Assembly: GCF_031181385.1 (NCBI RefSeq)
Contig: NZ_JAPSKV010000004.1
Span: forward strand, 62,001-126,000
Length of the DNA stretch: 64,000 nt
Reading direction: 5' to 3'
Source of the DNA: Fredinandcohnia onubensis
GTDB taxonomy: Bacteria > Bacillota > Bacilli > Bacillales > Bacillaceae_L
The stretch's first letter is position 1; the number at the start of each line of letters is the position of its first letter. The notes beneath the pieces were generated by a model. The model saw nothing but the letters and a program-made list of their open reading frames with translations. It searched no databases and had not been told where the DNA came from. Both the position numbers and the translations under genes were made by a program. Below, piece by piece: positions 46,649 to 56,245 of this stretch.

Positions 46649-47149
46649 ATGGCAAATATCACATTTAAAAACAATCCAGTCACTTTATTGGGGAATGAAG
46701 TAAAAGTTGGGGACAAGGCTCCTGATTTTACTGTATTAGCAAATGATTTATCACCAGTCTCACTTGCAGACTCAAAAGGATCTGTTCGTTTAATTAGTGT
46801 TGTACCATCACTTGATACAGGTGTATGTGATGCGCAAACTCGTCGTTTTAACGAAGAAGCAGCAGGTCTTGATAATGTTAAAATCTTAACAGTCAGTGTT
46901 GATTTGCCATTTGCACAAAAACGTTGGTGTGGTGCAAACGGTATTGAAAATGTTCAAACTCTATCCGACCACCGTGATCTTTCTTTCGGAGAAGCTTATG
47001 GTGTAGCAATTAAAGAACTACGCTTATTGGCTCGCGCAGTATTTGTTGTAGACAGCAACGATACTGTAACTTATGTAGAATATGTTAGTGAAGCAACAAA
47101 CCATCCAAACTACGAAGCAGCACTAGAAGCAGCAAAAGCAGCTAACTAA
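46649..47149 (+). CDS. tpx: Thiol peroxidase
   Basis: Tpx is a cytosolic peroxiredoxin that reduces hydrogen peroxide and alkyl peroxides with thioredoxin. The 166-residue protein has the peroxidatic Cys in [17 protein letters not shown] (about 60) and the resolving Cys in KRWCGANG (about 94). The ATG at 46649 follows AAGGAGG; the listed upstream extension of 26 codons overlaps the promoter and is not real. Position between gerW and ytxK matches B. subtilis ytgI. Confidence 0.95.
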   Translation: MANITFKNNPVTLLGNEVKVGDKAPDFTVLANDLSPVSLADSKGSVRLISVVPSLDTGVCDAQTRRFNEEAAGLDNVKILTVSVDLPFAQKRWCGANGIENVQTLSDHRDLSFGEAYGVAIKELRLLARAVFVVDSNDTVTYVEYVSEATNHPNYEAALEAAKAAN

Positions 47150-47158
47150 TAGATTGAA

Positions 47159-47193
47159 AAAAGAGAATCCCAATCGTAATTGGGATTCTTTTA
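47159..47193 (+). terminator. Terminator of tpx
   Basis: An 11-bp stem (47164-47174 / 47179-47189) with loop cgta and a T-run. Confidence 0.85.
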
Positions 47194-47265
47194 ACTTTCT
47201 TGAACTACAACACGATTTCTTTTAAAATAAAGGGATATGTCAAGAGTTCGAAAAGGAGAAAAACA

Positions 47266-48270
47266 ATGGCACAAATATCTGCAGTTGAAAAATTATTTAC
47301 TGTTATCGATAACACAGCAATGATACTGATGGAAGAATTATCATGTACATACCTTGAAGCAGTTGCAGAAACAGGAGAAAACCTCTTCCAAAACACGATT
47401 CTTCAGGAGGAGCTAAGTGAAATATCAAAAAAGCGCATCGAGAAAGAGTACAGCCAGATAAACCTAAAACAATATTCTGTTGAAGAAATTCGCAAAGCCT
47501 ATCAGCTTGCCGCATTAAAAGGGATGAAAGAGGCGACCCAACCAAACCATGAAATGACTCCAGATGCCGTTTCTATCTTTGTGGGATACCTTGTTTCAAA
47601 ATTCACAGAAGGCTGGAAGGGATTCAGTATCTTTGATCCAGCAGTAGGTACAGGAAACCTACTTACAACCGTTCTTAATCAAAATCAATCAAAAGAAATT
47701 AAAGCCTCAGCGATTGATGTGGATGACCTCTTAGTTAAAGTGGCATATGTAAGTGCAAACCTGCAGCAACACTCCATTCAATTTTACAATCAAGATAGTC
47801 TACAGCCATTATTCATAGACCCAGTAGACGTGATTGTTTGTGATTTACCTGTCGGTTATTATCCGAATGATATTGGAGCTGCTAACTTTGAGCTTCATGC
47901 AAAAGAAGGCCATTCGTACGCCCATCATCTATTCATCGAGCAAAGTCTTAAATATACGAAAGAGGGTGGCTATTTATTTTTCATAGTACCTAATCATTTG
48001 TTTACAATTGAATATGCTAAGAAATTAAATGCATTCCTCAAAGAGAAATCTGTTATCCAAGGGATGATTCAGTTACCACTTTCCTTATTTAAAAATGAAA
48101 AAGCAGCTAAAAGTATATTTGTCATTCAGAAAAAGGGGCCAGAAGTAAAGGCACCAAAGCAAGCCCTCCTTGCCAATTTACCGAAGTTTTCAAATCAAAC
48201 GGCAATGGCAGGTATCATAAAACAAATTGATGAGTGGTTTAAACAAGAGAAACACGAAATTAAACTATAA
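47266..48270 (+). CDS. ytxK: DNA-methyltransferase-like protein YtxK
   Basis: The 334-residue protein has a helical N-terminal third and a SAM-dependent methyltransferase fold with the SAM loop FDPAVGTGNLL (about 122-132) and DVIVCDLPVGYYPND (about 207-221) in the place of the NPPY catalytic motif of N6-adenine methylases. The altered motif makes the substrate uncertain; it resembles type I HsdM but no restriction or specificity gene is near. The ATG at 47266 follows AAAAGGAG. Upstream of ackA as in B. subtilis. Confidence 0.85.
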   Translation: MAQISAVEKLFTVIDNTAMILMEELSCTYLEAVAETGENLFQNTILQEELSEISKKRIEKEYSQINLKQYSVEEIRKAYQLAALKGMKEATQPNHEMTPDAVSIFVGYLVSKFTEGWKGFSIFDPAVGTGNLLTTVLNQNQSKEIKASAIDVDDLLVKVAYVSANLQQHSIQFYNQDSLQPLFIDPVDVIVCDLPVGYYPNDIGAANFELHAKEGHSYAHHLFIEQSLKYTKEGGYLFFIVPNHLFTIEYAKKLNAFLKEKSVIQGMIQLPLSLFKNEKAAKSIFVIQKKGPEVKAPKQALLANLPKFSNQTAMAGIIKQIDEWFKQEKHEIKL

Positions 48271-48283
48271 GTTTTTAAGTATG

Positions 48284-48311
48284 GAGACCTCATGAATGGG
48301 GTCTCTTTTTT
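48284..48311 (+). terminator. Terminator of ytxK
   Basis: A 9-bp stem with one G-U pair (gagacctca / tggggtctc), loop tgaa, then six Ts. Confidence 0.8.
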
Positions 48312-48360
48312 GAATTGTAGCGTTTTCTATTATCTGAATTAAAGAACTTTATGGCGAAAA

Positions 48361-48401
48361 CGGTACCAATTCAGCACTCTTCTTGAAATGTTTTGGTACC
48401 G
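48361..48401. repeat. Inverted repeat in the ackA upstream region
   Basis: A perfect 9-bp inverted repeat cggtaccaa / ttggtaccg encloses 23 bp, about 110 bp before ackA. A cre-like sequence with a one-base-short core lies at 48316-48329. Together they mark a probable control region, but the promoter itself is unclear. Confidence 0.4.
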
Positions 48402-48509
48402 ATGTTTAAATGAAAAAGGCATCTATGAAACAGTGTCGTTTTGCATAGAATAATGTAGAGTGAAAATTTACATACAAGTAAAGATTTTTAATCAAAAGGA
48501 GCGGACATA

Positions 48510-49697
48510 ATGTCGAAAATCATTGCCATAAATGCAGGAAGCTCGTCACTTAAATTTCAACTTTTTGAAATGCCGAGTGAAGAGGTAATTACAAAGGGGA
48601 TCTTCGAACGGATCGGCCTTGAGAAGGGAATTTTCACAATCTCAGTTAACGATGAAAAACAAACAACTGAAACAGAAATTCCTGACCATGCTGTCGCTGT
48701 AAAAATCCTCCTTGATAAACTGACAGAATTACAGATTATTCAATCGTTGGATGAGATTGAAGGGATCGGTCATCGGGTCGTTCACGGAGGAGAAACTTTT
48801 GCAGATTCAGCTGTGATTACGAATGAGGTTATTGATGAAATAGACAAGCTATCAGAATTAGCTCCATTGCATAACCCAGCCAACCTAACCGGAATTAAGG
48901 CATTCCAAGAAGTATTACCTAATGTTCCAGCGATAGCCGTGTTTGATACAGCATTCCATCAAACAATGCCTGAGAAATCATTTTTATACAGCCTTCCTTA
49001 TGATTATTATAAAGACTATGGTATTCGAAAATATGGTTTCCACGGAACATCCCATAAATATGTTTCACAACGTGCAGCTGAAATTTTAGAAAGACCGATA
49101 GAACAGCTTAGAATATTGTCTTGCCACCTTGGTAATGGTGCAAGTATTGCTGCAATTGAAGGTGGAAAATCCATTGATACGTCTATGGGCTTTACACCGC
49201 TTGCTGGTGTAACTATGGGGACACGTTCTGGAAATATCGACCCGGCATTAATTCCATTTATCATGGAGAAAACAGGTAAAACTGCAGATGAAGTTTTAGA
49301 TGTTCTAAATAAAGAAAGTGGAATGCTAGGGGTTTCTGGATTTTCAAGTGACTTACGTGATATAGAGCTAGAAGCTAATGAAGGAAATAACCGTGCGGAA
49401 CTAGCACTTGAAGTATTTGCGAGCAGAATACACAAATACATCGGTTCATATGCAGCACGTATGCATGGTGTTGATGCCATTATCTTTACAGCGGGTATTG
49501 GTGAAAACAGTGATACCATCCGTGCAAGAGTATTAACAGGACTAGAATTCATGGGTGTATATTGGGATCCAATTTTAAATAAAGTAAGAGGTAAGGAGAC
49601 TTTCATTAGCTACCCACACTCACCTGTAAAGGTTATCGTCATTCCTACGAATGAAGAAGTCATGATCGCACGTGATGTTATGCGTTTAACAAAATAA
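48510..49697 (+). CDS. ackA: Acetate kinase
   Basis: AckA converts acetyl phosphate and ADP to acetate and ATP in overflow metabolism. The 395-residue protein has [15 protein letters not shown] at the start, [24 protein letters not shown], the [10 protein letters not shown] signature with the catalytic His, [16 protein letters not shown] and FTAGIGENS. The ATG follows AAAGGAGCGG. It follows ytxK as in B. subtilis. CcpA activation is known for ackA in B. subtilis; only a weak cre-like site is visible here. Confidence 0.97.
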   Translation: MSKIIAINAGSSSLKFQLFEMPSEEVITKGIFERIGLEKGIFTISVNDEKQTTETEIPDHAVAVKILLDKLTELQIIQSLDEIEGIGHRVVHGGETFADSAVITNEVIDEIDKLSELAPLHNPANLTGIKAFQEVLPNVPAIAVFDTAFHQTMPEKSFLYSLPYDYYKDYGIRKYGFHGTSHKYVSQRAAEILERPIEQLRILSCHLGNGASIAAIEGGKSIDTSMGFTPLAGVTMGTRSGNIDPALIPFIMEKTGKTADEVLDVLNKESGMLGVSGFSSDLRDIELEANEGNNRAELALEVFASRIHKYIGSYAARMHGVDAIIFTAGIGENSDTIRARVLTGLEFMGVYWDPILNKVRGKETFISYPHSPVKVIVIPTNEEVMIARDVMRLTK

Positions 49698-49708
49698 CGG
49701 ATTTGAAG

Positions 49709-49740
49709 GACAAACTCTTAGTGGGTTTGTCTTTTTTCCT
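49709..49740 (+). terminator. Terminator of ackA
   Basis: A 9-bp stem with one G-U pair (gacaaactc / gggtttgtc), 5-nt loop, then six Ts. Confidence 0.8.
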
Positions 49741-49833
49741 TTTTATAAGGCTTGATTCACCTCCAAGTGGTTTTCGGTTTTTTCTTTGTGGTGGTATAAT
49801 ACACATAGTGAATACTGGAAACGGAGGATGAAT

Positions 49834-50667
49834 ATGGGTCTAACTGAACGAGAAATACAAATTTTAACCGAAATTGAAAAATGGTCGGAACAAATGCAAC
49901 ATGAACAAACGGATTTTGAAATGACGTATGACAAATGGCTGGAAAACTCGTTAAGCCTTATCCCTGAGAATGTACGGACTGAGTTCTTTACAAAGCTAGA
50001 TAATTGGCTATTCCATTTACATGCCATACTTCAAGGAACACAAATTCAAGTGGATGCAAGGGAACGTCTCATTCGTTCGGCACGTGTTTTTAATCAGGAC
50101 ATTGAAGATATCTCTGATTTAAAAGAATTAACCATAGATCAGCTTATATATCTAACCGAAAACCAGATTGCGAAGCATCGGCTTTATTCTTTCGCACAAG
50201 GGGGCTTATCTGGTACAGGGGGACTTCTCCTACTTGGAACGGATATACCTGGCATAACGGTACTTAATCTTCGTATTGTCCAATTAATTGCGATGATATA
50301 TGGTTATGAAGTAAATACACCGTATGAAATGATGACATCTCTAAAAGTGTTTCATGCTGCTACACTGCCAAAACGCATGCGTTTTCAGGGCTGGGAGGAA
50401 CTGACTCAGGGTACCGATGGGTCTAACCAGAACCAATATTTCTATAATGGATCAGAGGACTTAACCGACGAAACTTGGCTTGAGCTCCCATTAAAACATA
50501 TTGTAAAAGCGGTGGCCATTTCAGTTTTACGTAAGCGGATGATTCAAGGGATTCCTCTTGTTAGTATGGCGATTGGGGCAGGAATGAATTATCAACTAAC
50601 AAGACAGGTTAGCGATTATGCCCATAATTATTATCGTTTACGTTTTTTGAAGGAAAAGGAGTATTAA
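49834..50667 (+). CDS. EcsC-family protein
   Basis: The 277-residue protein fits the EcsC family: a helical N-terminus, then a hydrophobic Gly-rich stretch (about 140-175, FAQGGLSGTGGLLLLGTDIPGITVLNLRI as a whole region), YGYEVNTPYE, and a second hydrophobic segment (IPLVSMAIGAGMNYQLTRQV). EcsC proteins are membrane-associated and associated with an ABC exporter in B. subtilis, but their function is unresolved. The ATG at 49834 is chosen because GGAGG lies 6 nt upstream. It stands 3 bp before moaB, an insertion relative to the ackA-moaB order I recall from B. subtilis. Confidence 0.82.
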   Translation: MGLTEREIQILTEIEKWSEQMQHEQTDFEMTYDKWLENSLSLIPENVRTEFFTKLDNWLFHLHAILQGTQIQVDARERLIRSARVFNQDIEDISDLKELTIDQLIYLTENQIAKHRLYSFAQGGLSGTGGLLLLGTDIPGITVLNLRIVQLIAMIYGYEVNTPYEMMTSLKVFHAATLPKRMRFQGWEELTQGTDGSNQNQYFYNGSEDLTDETWLELPLKHIVKAVAISVLRKRMIQGIPLVSMAIGAGMNYQLTRQVSDYAHNYYRLRFLKEKEY

Positions 50668-50670
50668 GAA

Positions 50671-51192
50671 ATGAGTGTTCAAGAGCATAAAAAAGCTGCA
50701 CTCTCCTCAGTCAGATGTAAGGTTATTACAATAAGTGATACAAGAACGAAAGAAACCGACAAAAGTGGAAAGCTTATGATTTCGCTACTGGAGGAAAATG
50801 ATTTCAACGTTTTACAATATGAGGTTGTTAAGGATGAGGAATCATTTATCGAAAAAGCGATACGTGAAGGCTGTGAACATGAAGAGATTGATGTTATTTT
50901 AACAAATGGGGGCACTGGAATCGCTAAACGTGATGTGACAATCGAAACGGTAACAAAATTATTAGATAAAGAAATCGTCGGGTTTGGTGAACTGTTTCGG
51001 ATGTTAAGCTATACGGAGGATATAGGTTCAGCGGCCATTCTTTCAAGAGCAATTGCAGGTGTTAGCAATGATACAGCGATTTTTTCAACACCAGGGTCTT
51101 CTGGAGCCGTAAAGCTTGCAATGAATAAATTGATCCTGCCAGAACTTGGTCATGTTGTCAGTGAAATAAAAAAAGATATTAAAAAGGTCTAA
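50671..51192 (+). CDS. moaB: Molybdenum cofactor biosynthesis protein MoaB
   Basis: MoaB adenylylates molybdopterin or binds it during cofactor assembly. The 173-residue protein has the MoCF-binding motifs VITISDTRTKETDKSG near the N-terminus and VILTNGGTGIAKRDVT (about 71-86), and STPGSSGAVKLAM near the end. It follows the EcsC gene by 3 bp and AAAGGAG overlaps the end of that gene, so they are co-translated. No other moa or moe genes are nearby. Confidence 0.92.
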   Translation: MSVQEHKKAALSSVRCKVITISDTRTKETDKSGKLMISLLEENDFNVLQYEVVKDEESFIEKAIREGCEHEEIDVILTNGGTGIAKRDVTIETVTKLLDKEIVGFGELFRMLSYTEDIGSAAILSRAIAGVSNDTAIFSTPGSSGAVKLAMNKLILPELGHVVSEIKKDIKKV

Positions 51193-51213
51193 TCATCAGG
51201 ATTAGACCTTTTT
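51181..51213. terminator. Shared terminator of moaB and the 103-residue ORF
   Basis: A 14-bp perfect stem (51181-51194 / 51200-51213) with a 5-nt loop, flanked by A and T runs; its left arm is part of moaB. Confidence 0.85.
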
Positions 51214-51524
51214 CAGTGGTGTATTTTCTTAGATATTCCTTGATTCATTCTATACCAAATCCATAAATCATTAATGATGGACGCACAATCGGAGATTTCG
51301 TTGTTTAGTTCACATGAACGCACGAAATCAAATTCATTGCCAAGTTGTTCTTGTTTTTCGTTAATAATGGTTTCAATTTCTGCAATGCGGTCAGGAATAT
51401 GTCCTCTGATTTTTTCCCAATGGAACAAGATATGCTGCTGTGTCTCTACTGTATATTCTTCCCACTCTTTTTCTAAGTACGGTAGAAGAATCCCAAGTCG
51501 GTCATCAAAATGAAAAAAATCCAT
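51213..51524 (-). CDS. Small helical protein of unknown function
   Basis: The 103-residue product is rich in charged and aromatic residues (DFFHFDDRLGILLPYLEKEWEEY; IINDLWIWYRMNQG) and looks wholly alpha-helical and cytoplasmic. No cysteine pairs, signal peptide or known motif is visible. The ATG at 51524 lies behind GAGGGGTGG, better than the start three codons upstream. Being convergent with moaB and sharing its terminator, it is an independent unit. I do not recognise the family. Confidence 0.7.
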   Translation of the reverse strand: MDFFHFDDRLGILLPYLEKEWEEYTVETQQHILFHWEKIRGHIPDRIAEIETIINEKQEQLGNEFDFVRSCELNNEISDCASIINDLWIWYRMNQGISKKIHH

Positions 51525-51657
51525 TATTACCACCCCTCGTAGGTCTTGCTATCATTTTACAATACTACTAATTTATATTCTATCTTAAAAGAATTTTTTA
51601 TTTTTCTCAGTTTACTATTGAAAAAAGTAGAAAGAGTTGCTAAAGTAATACATTATA

Positions 51658-51695
51658 AATGTATAAATATAAAAATATATGAATTAATATTCGAA
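51658..51695 (+). promoter_or_regulatory. Tandem ARG-box operators upstream of argG
   Basis: TATGAATTAATATTCGAA (51678-51695) matches the arginine-repressor box WNTGAATWWWWATTCANW at 17 of 18 positions. A weaker copy (51658-51675, about 3 mismatches) lies 20 bp upstream, the two-turn spacing expected for hexameric AhrC/ArgR. The best promoter upstream is TTGAAA-N17-TAAAGT at 51618-51646, so the boxes would lie just downstream of the start site. Confidence 0.6.
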
Positions 51696-51708
51696 GGGAA
51701 GATACAAC

Positions 51709-52917
51709 ATGAGCAAAAAGAAAGTTGTTTTAGCATATTCAGGTGGTCTAGATACAAGTGTTGCAGTTAAATGGTTACAGGAGCAAGGCTATGAAGTCGT
51801 TGCTTGCTGTTTAGATGTAGGAGAAGGAAAAGACCTTGCGTTTATTAAAGAGAAAGCTATTACAGTTGGAGCTGTATCTTCATACGTAATCGACGCGAAG
51901 GAAGAATTTGCAAATGAATTTGCGCTTGCCGCATTACAAGCACATACTCTTTATGAAGGAAAATATCCGTTAGTTTCTGCATTATCTCGTCCACTAATTG
52001 CGAAAAAACTTGTTGAAGTAGCTGAACAAGAAAATGCTGTAGCTGTTGCACACGGTTGTACTGGGAAAGGTAACGACCAAGTTCGATTTGAAGTTTCAAT
52101 TAAGGCATTAAATCCTGACCTTGAAGTTTTAGCACCTGTTCGTGAGTGGAGCTGGTCTCGTGAAGAAGAAATCGAGTATGCGAAGAAGCATAATATTCCG
52201 ATTCCAATCAATTTAGATAGCCCATTTTCAATTGACCAAAACCTTTGGGGACGTAGTAATGAGTGTGGTATTTTAGAAGACCCATGGGCTGCTCCACCAG
52301 CGGATGCATATGAATTAACAGCAGCTCTTGAAGAAACACCAAATACACCTGACATCATCGAAATTGATTTTGAACAAGGTGTTCCAAAGACAATTAATGG
52401 TCAGCAGTACCCATTATCTGAATTAATTCTTGAATTAAACCAAATTGCTGGAAAACATGGTGTAGGTCGTATCGATCATGTGGAAAACCGTCTTGTAGGT
52501 ATTAAATCTCGTGAAGTTTATGAATGTCCTGGTGCGATGACTTTAATTACAGCACATAAGGAACTAGAAGATCTTACACTTGTAAAAGAAGTTGCCCATT
52601 TCAAACCAGTTATCGAACAAAAGCTTACTGAATTAATTTACAATGGACTTTGGTTCTCACCACTGAAGGATGCATTACTTGGTTTCTTAAAAGAAACACA
52701 AAAAAATGTAAATGGAACTGTTCGCGTAAAACTATTCAAAGGTCATGCAATTGTTGAAGGACGTAAATCAGAAAATTCATTGTACGATGAGAAACTTGCA
52801 ACTTACACTTCAGATGATGAGTTTGATCATAATGCAGCAGTTGGATTCATTTCATTATGGGGTTTACCAACAAAGGTTAATAGTATTGTAAATAACAGTA
52901 AGAAGGTTGAAGTATGA
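51709..52917 (+). CDS. argG: Argininosuccinate synthase
   Basis: ArgG joins citrulline and aspartate with ATP to give argininosuccinate. The 402-residue protein has the PP-loop [17 protein letters not shown] at the N-terminus, [15 protein letters not shown] (about 115-129), [16 protein letters not shown] and the late [16 protein letters not shown]. The ATG at 51709 follows GAAGGGAAG. It overlaps argH by 4 bp (ATGA), so the pair is coupled. The upstream operators suggest repression by arginine. Confidence 0.97.
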   Translation: MSKKKVVLAYSGGLDTSVAVKWLQEQGYEVVACCLDVGEGKDLAFIKEKAITVGAVSSYVIDAKEEFANEFALAALQAHTLYEGKYPLVSALSRPLIAKKLVEVAEQENAVAVAHGCTGKGNDQVRFEVSIKALNPDLEVLAPVREWSWSREEEIEYAKKHNIPIPINLDSPFSIDQNLWGRSNECGILEDPWAAPPADAYELTAALEETPNTPDIIEIDFEQGVPKTINGQQYPLSELILELNQIAGKHGVGRIDHVENRLVGIKSREVYECPGAMTLITAHKELEDLTLVKEVAHFKPVIEQKLTELIYNGLWFSPLKDALLGFLKETQKNVNGTVRVKLFKGHAIVEGRKSENSLYDEKLATYTSDDEFDHNAAVGFISLWGLPTKVNSIVNNSKKVEV

Positions 52918-54293
52918 AAAAGCTTTGGGGAGGAAGATTCACCAAAAGTGCGGAAAGCTGGGTAGATGAATTCGGTGCATCAATCTCCTTTGATCAGGAG
53001 TTGGTGAAGGAAGACATTGAAGGAAGTATTGCCCATGTGACAATGCTAGGTAAATGCGGAATCGTTTCTAGTGAAGAAGCAAATACCATTAAGTCAGGGC
53101 TACTTACCTTATTAGAAAAAGCTAAAAATGATGAGTTGGAATTCTCTGTTGCAAATGAAGATATTCATTTAAATATCGAAAAGATGCTAATTGACGAAAT
53201 TGGACAGGTCGGTGGAAAGCTTCATACGGGACGAAGCAGAAATGACCAGGTTGCAACAGATATGCACTTATATTTGCGACAACAGGTAGACGAAATTATT
53301 AATCATGTCGAGGAGCTTCAAGACGCAATCGTGGAACAAGCGGAGCAACATGTTGAAACAATTGCTCCTGGTTATACCCACTTACAAAGGGCGCAGCCTA
53401 TTTCATTTGCCCATCATCTATTGGCCTATTATTGGATGCTTGAGCGTGATAAGGAACGTTTTACAGACTCGCTAAAGCGAATCAATATATCGCCATTAGG
53501 GGCAGGTGCTCTAGCGGGTACCACGTTTCCAATTGACCGATACTACAGTGCAGAGCTTCTAGGATTTGAAAAAATCTATGAGAATAGTATTGATGCTGTA
53601 AGTGACCGTGATTTTATCATTGAATTTTTAAGTAATAGTTCAATGGTTATGATGCATCTATCACGTTTTTGTGAAGAGTTGGTTTTATGGTCCTCACAGG
53701 AGTTTAATTTTATTGAGATGGATGATACATTTGCTACTGGAAGTAGTATTATGCCGCAGAAGAAAAATCCAGATATGGCTGAACTCATCCGTGGTAAAAC
53801 AGGAAGAGTTTATGGAAATCTGTTTGGTTTATTAACGGTTCTTAAAGGAACACCACTTGCGTATAACAAAGATATGCAAGAGGACAAAGAGGGCATGTTT
53901 GATACTGTGAAGACAGTAAAAGGATCTTTGAAGATTTTTGCTGGAATGGTTTCAACAATGAAGGTGAAAAAGGAAGTAATGGCAACAGCTGTTAAAAAGG
54001 ATTTCTCCAATGCGACAGAACTAGCTGATTATTTAGCTTCAAAGGGACTACCATTTAGGGAAGCACATGAAGTGGTAGGAAAGCTTGTGTTAATTTGTAT
54101 TGGACGTGGTGTCTTCTTAAGCGATTTACCGCTTGAAGTGTTGAAAGAAGCATCCTCACTATTTGAAGACGATATTTATGAAGTATTGCTGCCAGAAACG
54201 GCTGTTGCTCGCCGTAAGAGTGCAGGCGGTACGGGCTTTGAAGAAGTACGTAAGGTTTTAGCGAAAATTAAACAACAAAAAAATCGTGATTGA
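52914..54293 (+). CDS. argH: Argininosuccinate lyase
   Basis: ArgH splits argininosuccinate into arginine and fumarate, the last step in arginine synthesis. The 459-residue fumarase-superfamily protein has [19 protein letters not shown] at the start, [31 protein letters not shown] and the signature [12 protein letters not shown] with the catalytic Ser loop. It overlaps the end of argG. Its last seven codons and stop form part of the terminator hairpin. Confidence 0.97.
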   Translation: MKKLWGGRFTKSAESWVDEFGASISFDQELVKEDIEGSIAHVTMLGKCGIVSSEEANTIKSGLLTLLEKAKNDELEFSVANEDIHLNIEKMLIDEIGQVGGKLHTGRSRNDQVATDMHLYLRQQVDEIINHVEELQDAIVEQAEQHVETIAPGYTHLQRAQPISFAHHLLAYYWMLERDKERFTDSLKRINISPLGAGALAGTTFPIDRYYSAELLGFEKIYENSIDAVSDRDFIIEFLSNSSMVMMHLSRFCEELVLWSSQEFNFIEMDDTFATGSSIMPQKKNPDMAELIRGKTGRVYGNLFGLLTVLKGTPLAYNKDMQEDKEGMFDTVKTVKGSLKIFAGMVSTMKVKKEVMATAVKKDFSNATELADYLASKGLPFREAHEVVGKLVLICIGRGVFLSDLPLEVLKEASSLFEDDIYEVLLPETAVARRKSAGGTGFEEVRKVLAKIKQQKNRD

Positions 54294-54313
54294 TTCACGA
54301 TTTTTTTGTTGTT
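54271..54313. terminator. Long terminator overlapping the argH stop codon
   Basis: A 19-bp perfect stem (54271-54289 / 54295-54313) with the TGA stop codon starting in the 5-nt loop. Both arms hold A7/T7 runs, so it serves argH and the convergent stress gene. Confidence 0.85.
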
Positions 54314-54321
54314 TATTTATA

Positions 54322-54772
54322 TTAAAGGTCCTTCTCCGTTCGTACAACCATAACATCACATTTTGCATAACGTGTAATATTTTCAGATACACTGCCTAAT
54401 AAGAAACGCTCGACAGCATTTAAACCAGTTGCACCACATATGATTAAATCAATATCATGTTTTGGTGCAATTTCTTTTGCGATTTTTATTTTAGGTGAAC
54501 CGAATTCTAGTATTGTTTCGATTTCATCAATACCAGCTTCACTTGCAACTTCCTTATATTGGTTAAGTAATTCTTTTCCGTATTGCTCTGATTGTTCTGT
54601 TAAATTGTATTGATAAGCTCCAATCGTCGCAAACTGTTTTAAGTCAATCACATGAGTAATACTAAGTGTCGCTTGATACCGCTTACAAACGTCGATTGCT
54701 TTCTTAAAAGCCCATTCCGCTTCCTTAGAACCATCAACAGCAACAAGAACTTTTTTTATAGGTAACTAGCAT
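54322..54772 (-). pseudogene. Universal stress protein gene with a homopolymer frameshift
   Basis: The longest in-frame product starts only at 54651 (109 residues) and lacks the UspA N-terminus. Upstream on the same strand, an ATG at 54772 with a good GGGGG site reads MLVTYKK, then after a run of seven As (plus-strand T-run 54751-54757) must lose one base to continue VLVAVDGSKEAEWAFKKA and join the rest. With seven As the frame ends at TGA after a few codons. The C-terminal ATP-binding GATGLNAVERFLLGS is intact. It is either a true frameshift, a sequencing error in the homopolymer, or slippage-dependent. Confidence 0.8.
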
Positions 54773-54874
54773 TTTTTTAGCCCCCTAAAATATGAGATTG
54801 TCTTTCTACTATTATTATAGCACTGGCAAAACACATGAATATCATACATAATTGTATAAAATTTGAACTTTTCC

Positions 54875-54903
54875 TTGATTATTATGAAGAAAAATACTAT
54901 TAT
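54875..54903 (+). promoter_or_regulatory. SigmaA promoter of ald
   Basis: TTGATT at 54875-54880 and TATTAT at 54898-54903 with a 17-bp spacer, about 80 bp before ald. Confidence 0.7.
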
Positions 54904-54984
54904 GTAAGTGTTTTCATTGTTGTTAGAATCGTATTTTAAGTTCAAGTAAGTAATCTATTGAAAATGAGATGAGGAGTGTTTTTC

Positions 54985-56106
54985 ATGCGAATTGGGGTAC
55001 CTCGGGAGATAAAAAATAACGAAAACCGTGTTGCAATGACTCCGGCGGGTGTTGTAAATCTTGTAGGCTTCGGTCATGAAGTGTATATTGAGACCAATGC
55101 GGGGATCGGTTCTGGTTTTACGGATGAACAATATGCTAGTGCAGGGGCTACCATTGTTAGTACTGCAAGTGAGGCATGGCAGGTGGACATGGTTATGAAG
55201 GTAAAAGAGCCACTTCCAGAGGAATATCAATATTTCCGTGAAGGCTTACTCTTATTTACATATTTACATTTAGCTGCAGAGCCTGAATTAACGAAAGCTC
55301 TAGTTGAGAAAAAAGTGATTGGGCTAGCTTATGAAACGGTACAGCTCCAAAACCGTTCGCTACCATTGCTAACCCCAATGAGTGAAGTTGCAGGAAGAAT
55401 GGCTACTCAGATTGGCGCGCAATTTTTAGAAAAGCCACATGGAGGAAAAGGGATTTTACTTGCTGGTGTGCCAGGCGTTCATCGTGGTAAAGTAACAGTT
55501 ATAGGTGGAGGAGTTGCAGGTACGAATGCGGCTAAAATGGCAATTGGTCTAGGTGCTCAAGTGACAATTATTGATTTAAGTCCGGAGCGACTTCGCCAGC
55601 TTGATGATATTTTTGGAGCGGATGTAACTACACTTATGTCAAACCCGCTTAACATAGCGGAAGCGGTGGAAGAATCAGATCTTGTAATCGGAGCAGTCCT
55701 CATTCCTGGGGCAAGGGCGCCAAAACTTGTAACGGAAGAAATGATTAGAACAATGGCACCAGGTTCTGTAGTCGTAGATATCGCGATTGACCAAGGCGGA
55801 ATCTTTGAAACGACAGATCGAATTACAACCCATGATAATCCAACATATGTCAAACATGACGTCGTCCACTATGCTGTTGCGAACATGCCTGGGGCAGTAC
55901 CACGTACATCAACTTTTGCACTGACTAATGTAACCGTTCCATATGCATTGTTAATTGCTAATAAAGGGTTTAAACAAGCATGTATCGAGAATGATGCGTT
56001 GTTTAAAGGGATTAATACTTTAGATGGTTATGTTACCTATAAGGCAGTTGCAGAAGCACACGGAACATCCTATTCAGATGCAAAAACACTCTTTGAAAAC
56101 AGATAA
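54985..56106 (+). CDS. ald: Alanine dehydrogenase
   Basis: Ald converts L-alanine and NAD to pyruvate, ammonia and NADH, and is important for using alanine and for normal sporulation in Bacillus. The 373-residue protein has [22 protein letters not shown] at the start, the catalytic [13 protein letters not shown] and LHLAAEP segments, and the NAD-binding [20 protein letters not shown] (about 172-191). The ATG at 54985 follows GAGGAG; three upstream codons are not used. Confidence 0.96.
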   Translation: MRIGVPREIKNNENRVAMTPAGVVNLVGFGHEVYIETNAGIGSGFTDEQYASAGATIVSTASEAWQVDMVMKVKEPLPEEYQYFREGLLLFTYLHLAAEPELTKALVEKKVIGLAYETVQLQNRSLPLLTPMSEVAGRMATQIGAQFLEKPHGGKGILLAGVPGVHRGKVTVIGGGVAGTNAAKMAIGLGAQVTIIDLSPERLRQLDDIFGADVTTLMSNPLNIAEAVEESDLVIGAVLIPGARAPKLVTEEMIRTMAPGSVVVDIAIDQGGIFETTDRITTHDNPTYVKHDVVHYAVANMPGAVPRTSTFALTNVTVPYALLIANKGFKQACIENDALFKGINTLDGYVTYKAVAEAHGTSYSDAKTLFENR

Positions 56107-56115
56107 TTTTTTTGG

Positions 56116-56143
56116 GGATACCTTTCCTTAGGTATCCTTTTTA
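56116..56143 (+). terminator. Terminator of ald
   Basis: An 8-bp perfect stem ggatacct / aggtatcc with a 6-nt loop and a T-run. Confidence 0.82.
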
Positions 56144-56245
56144 TGTCCTCGAACCATTGTCACCATTTTTTATGCATAAAAATAAGATAAAGAAGAGTCT
56201 GAATGAAGACAAACGTCTAACTAACTCGTAAGGGAGCGCTGAAAA

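Noticed and set aside
47266-48270. Restriction-modification system around ytxK
   Set aside because: The methylase-like protein has an atypical catalytic motif, and no specificity or nuclease gene is adjacent; it is a conserved chromosomal gene.
49016-49606. 196-residue antisense frame within ackA
   Set aside because: Shadow of a strongly conserved enzyme gene; no ribosome site and no recognisable protein.
54651-54772. Programmed slippage in the universal stress gene
   Set aside because: Seven As is short for efficient slippage and no stimulatory element is visible; frameshift or sequencing error is simpler, so it is listed only as an alternative.
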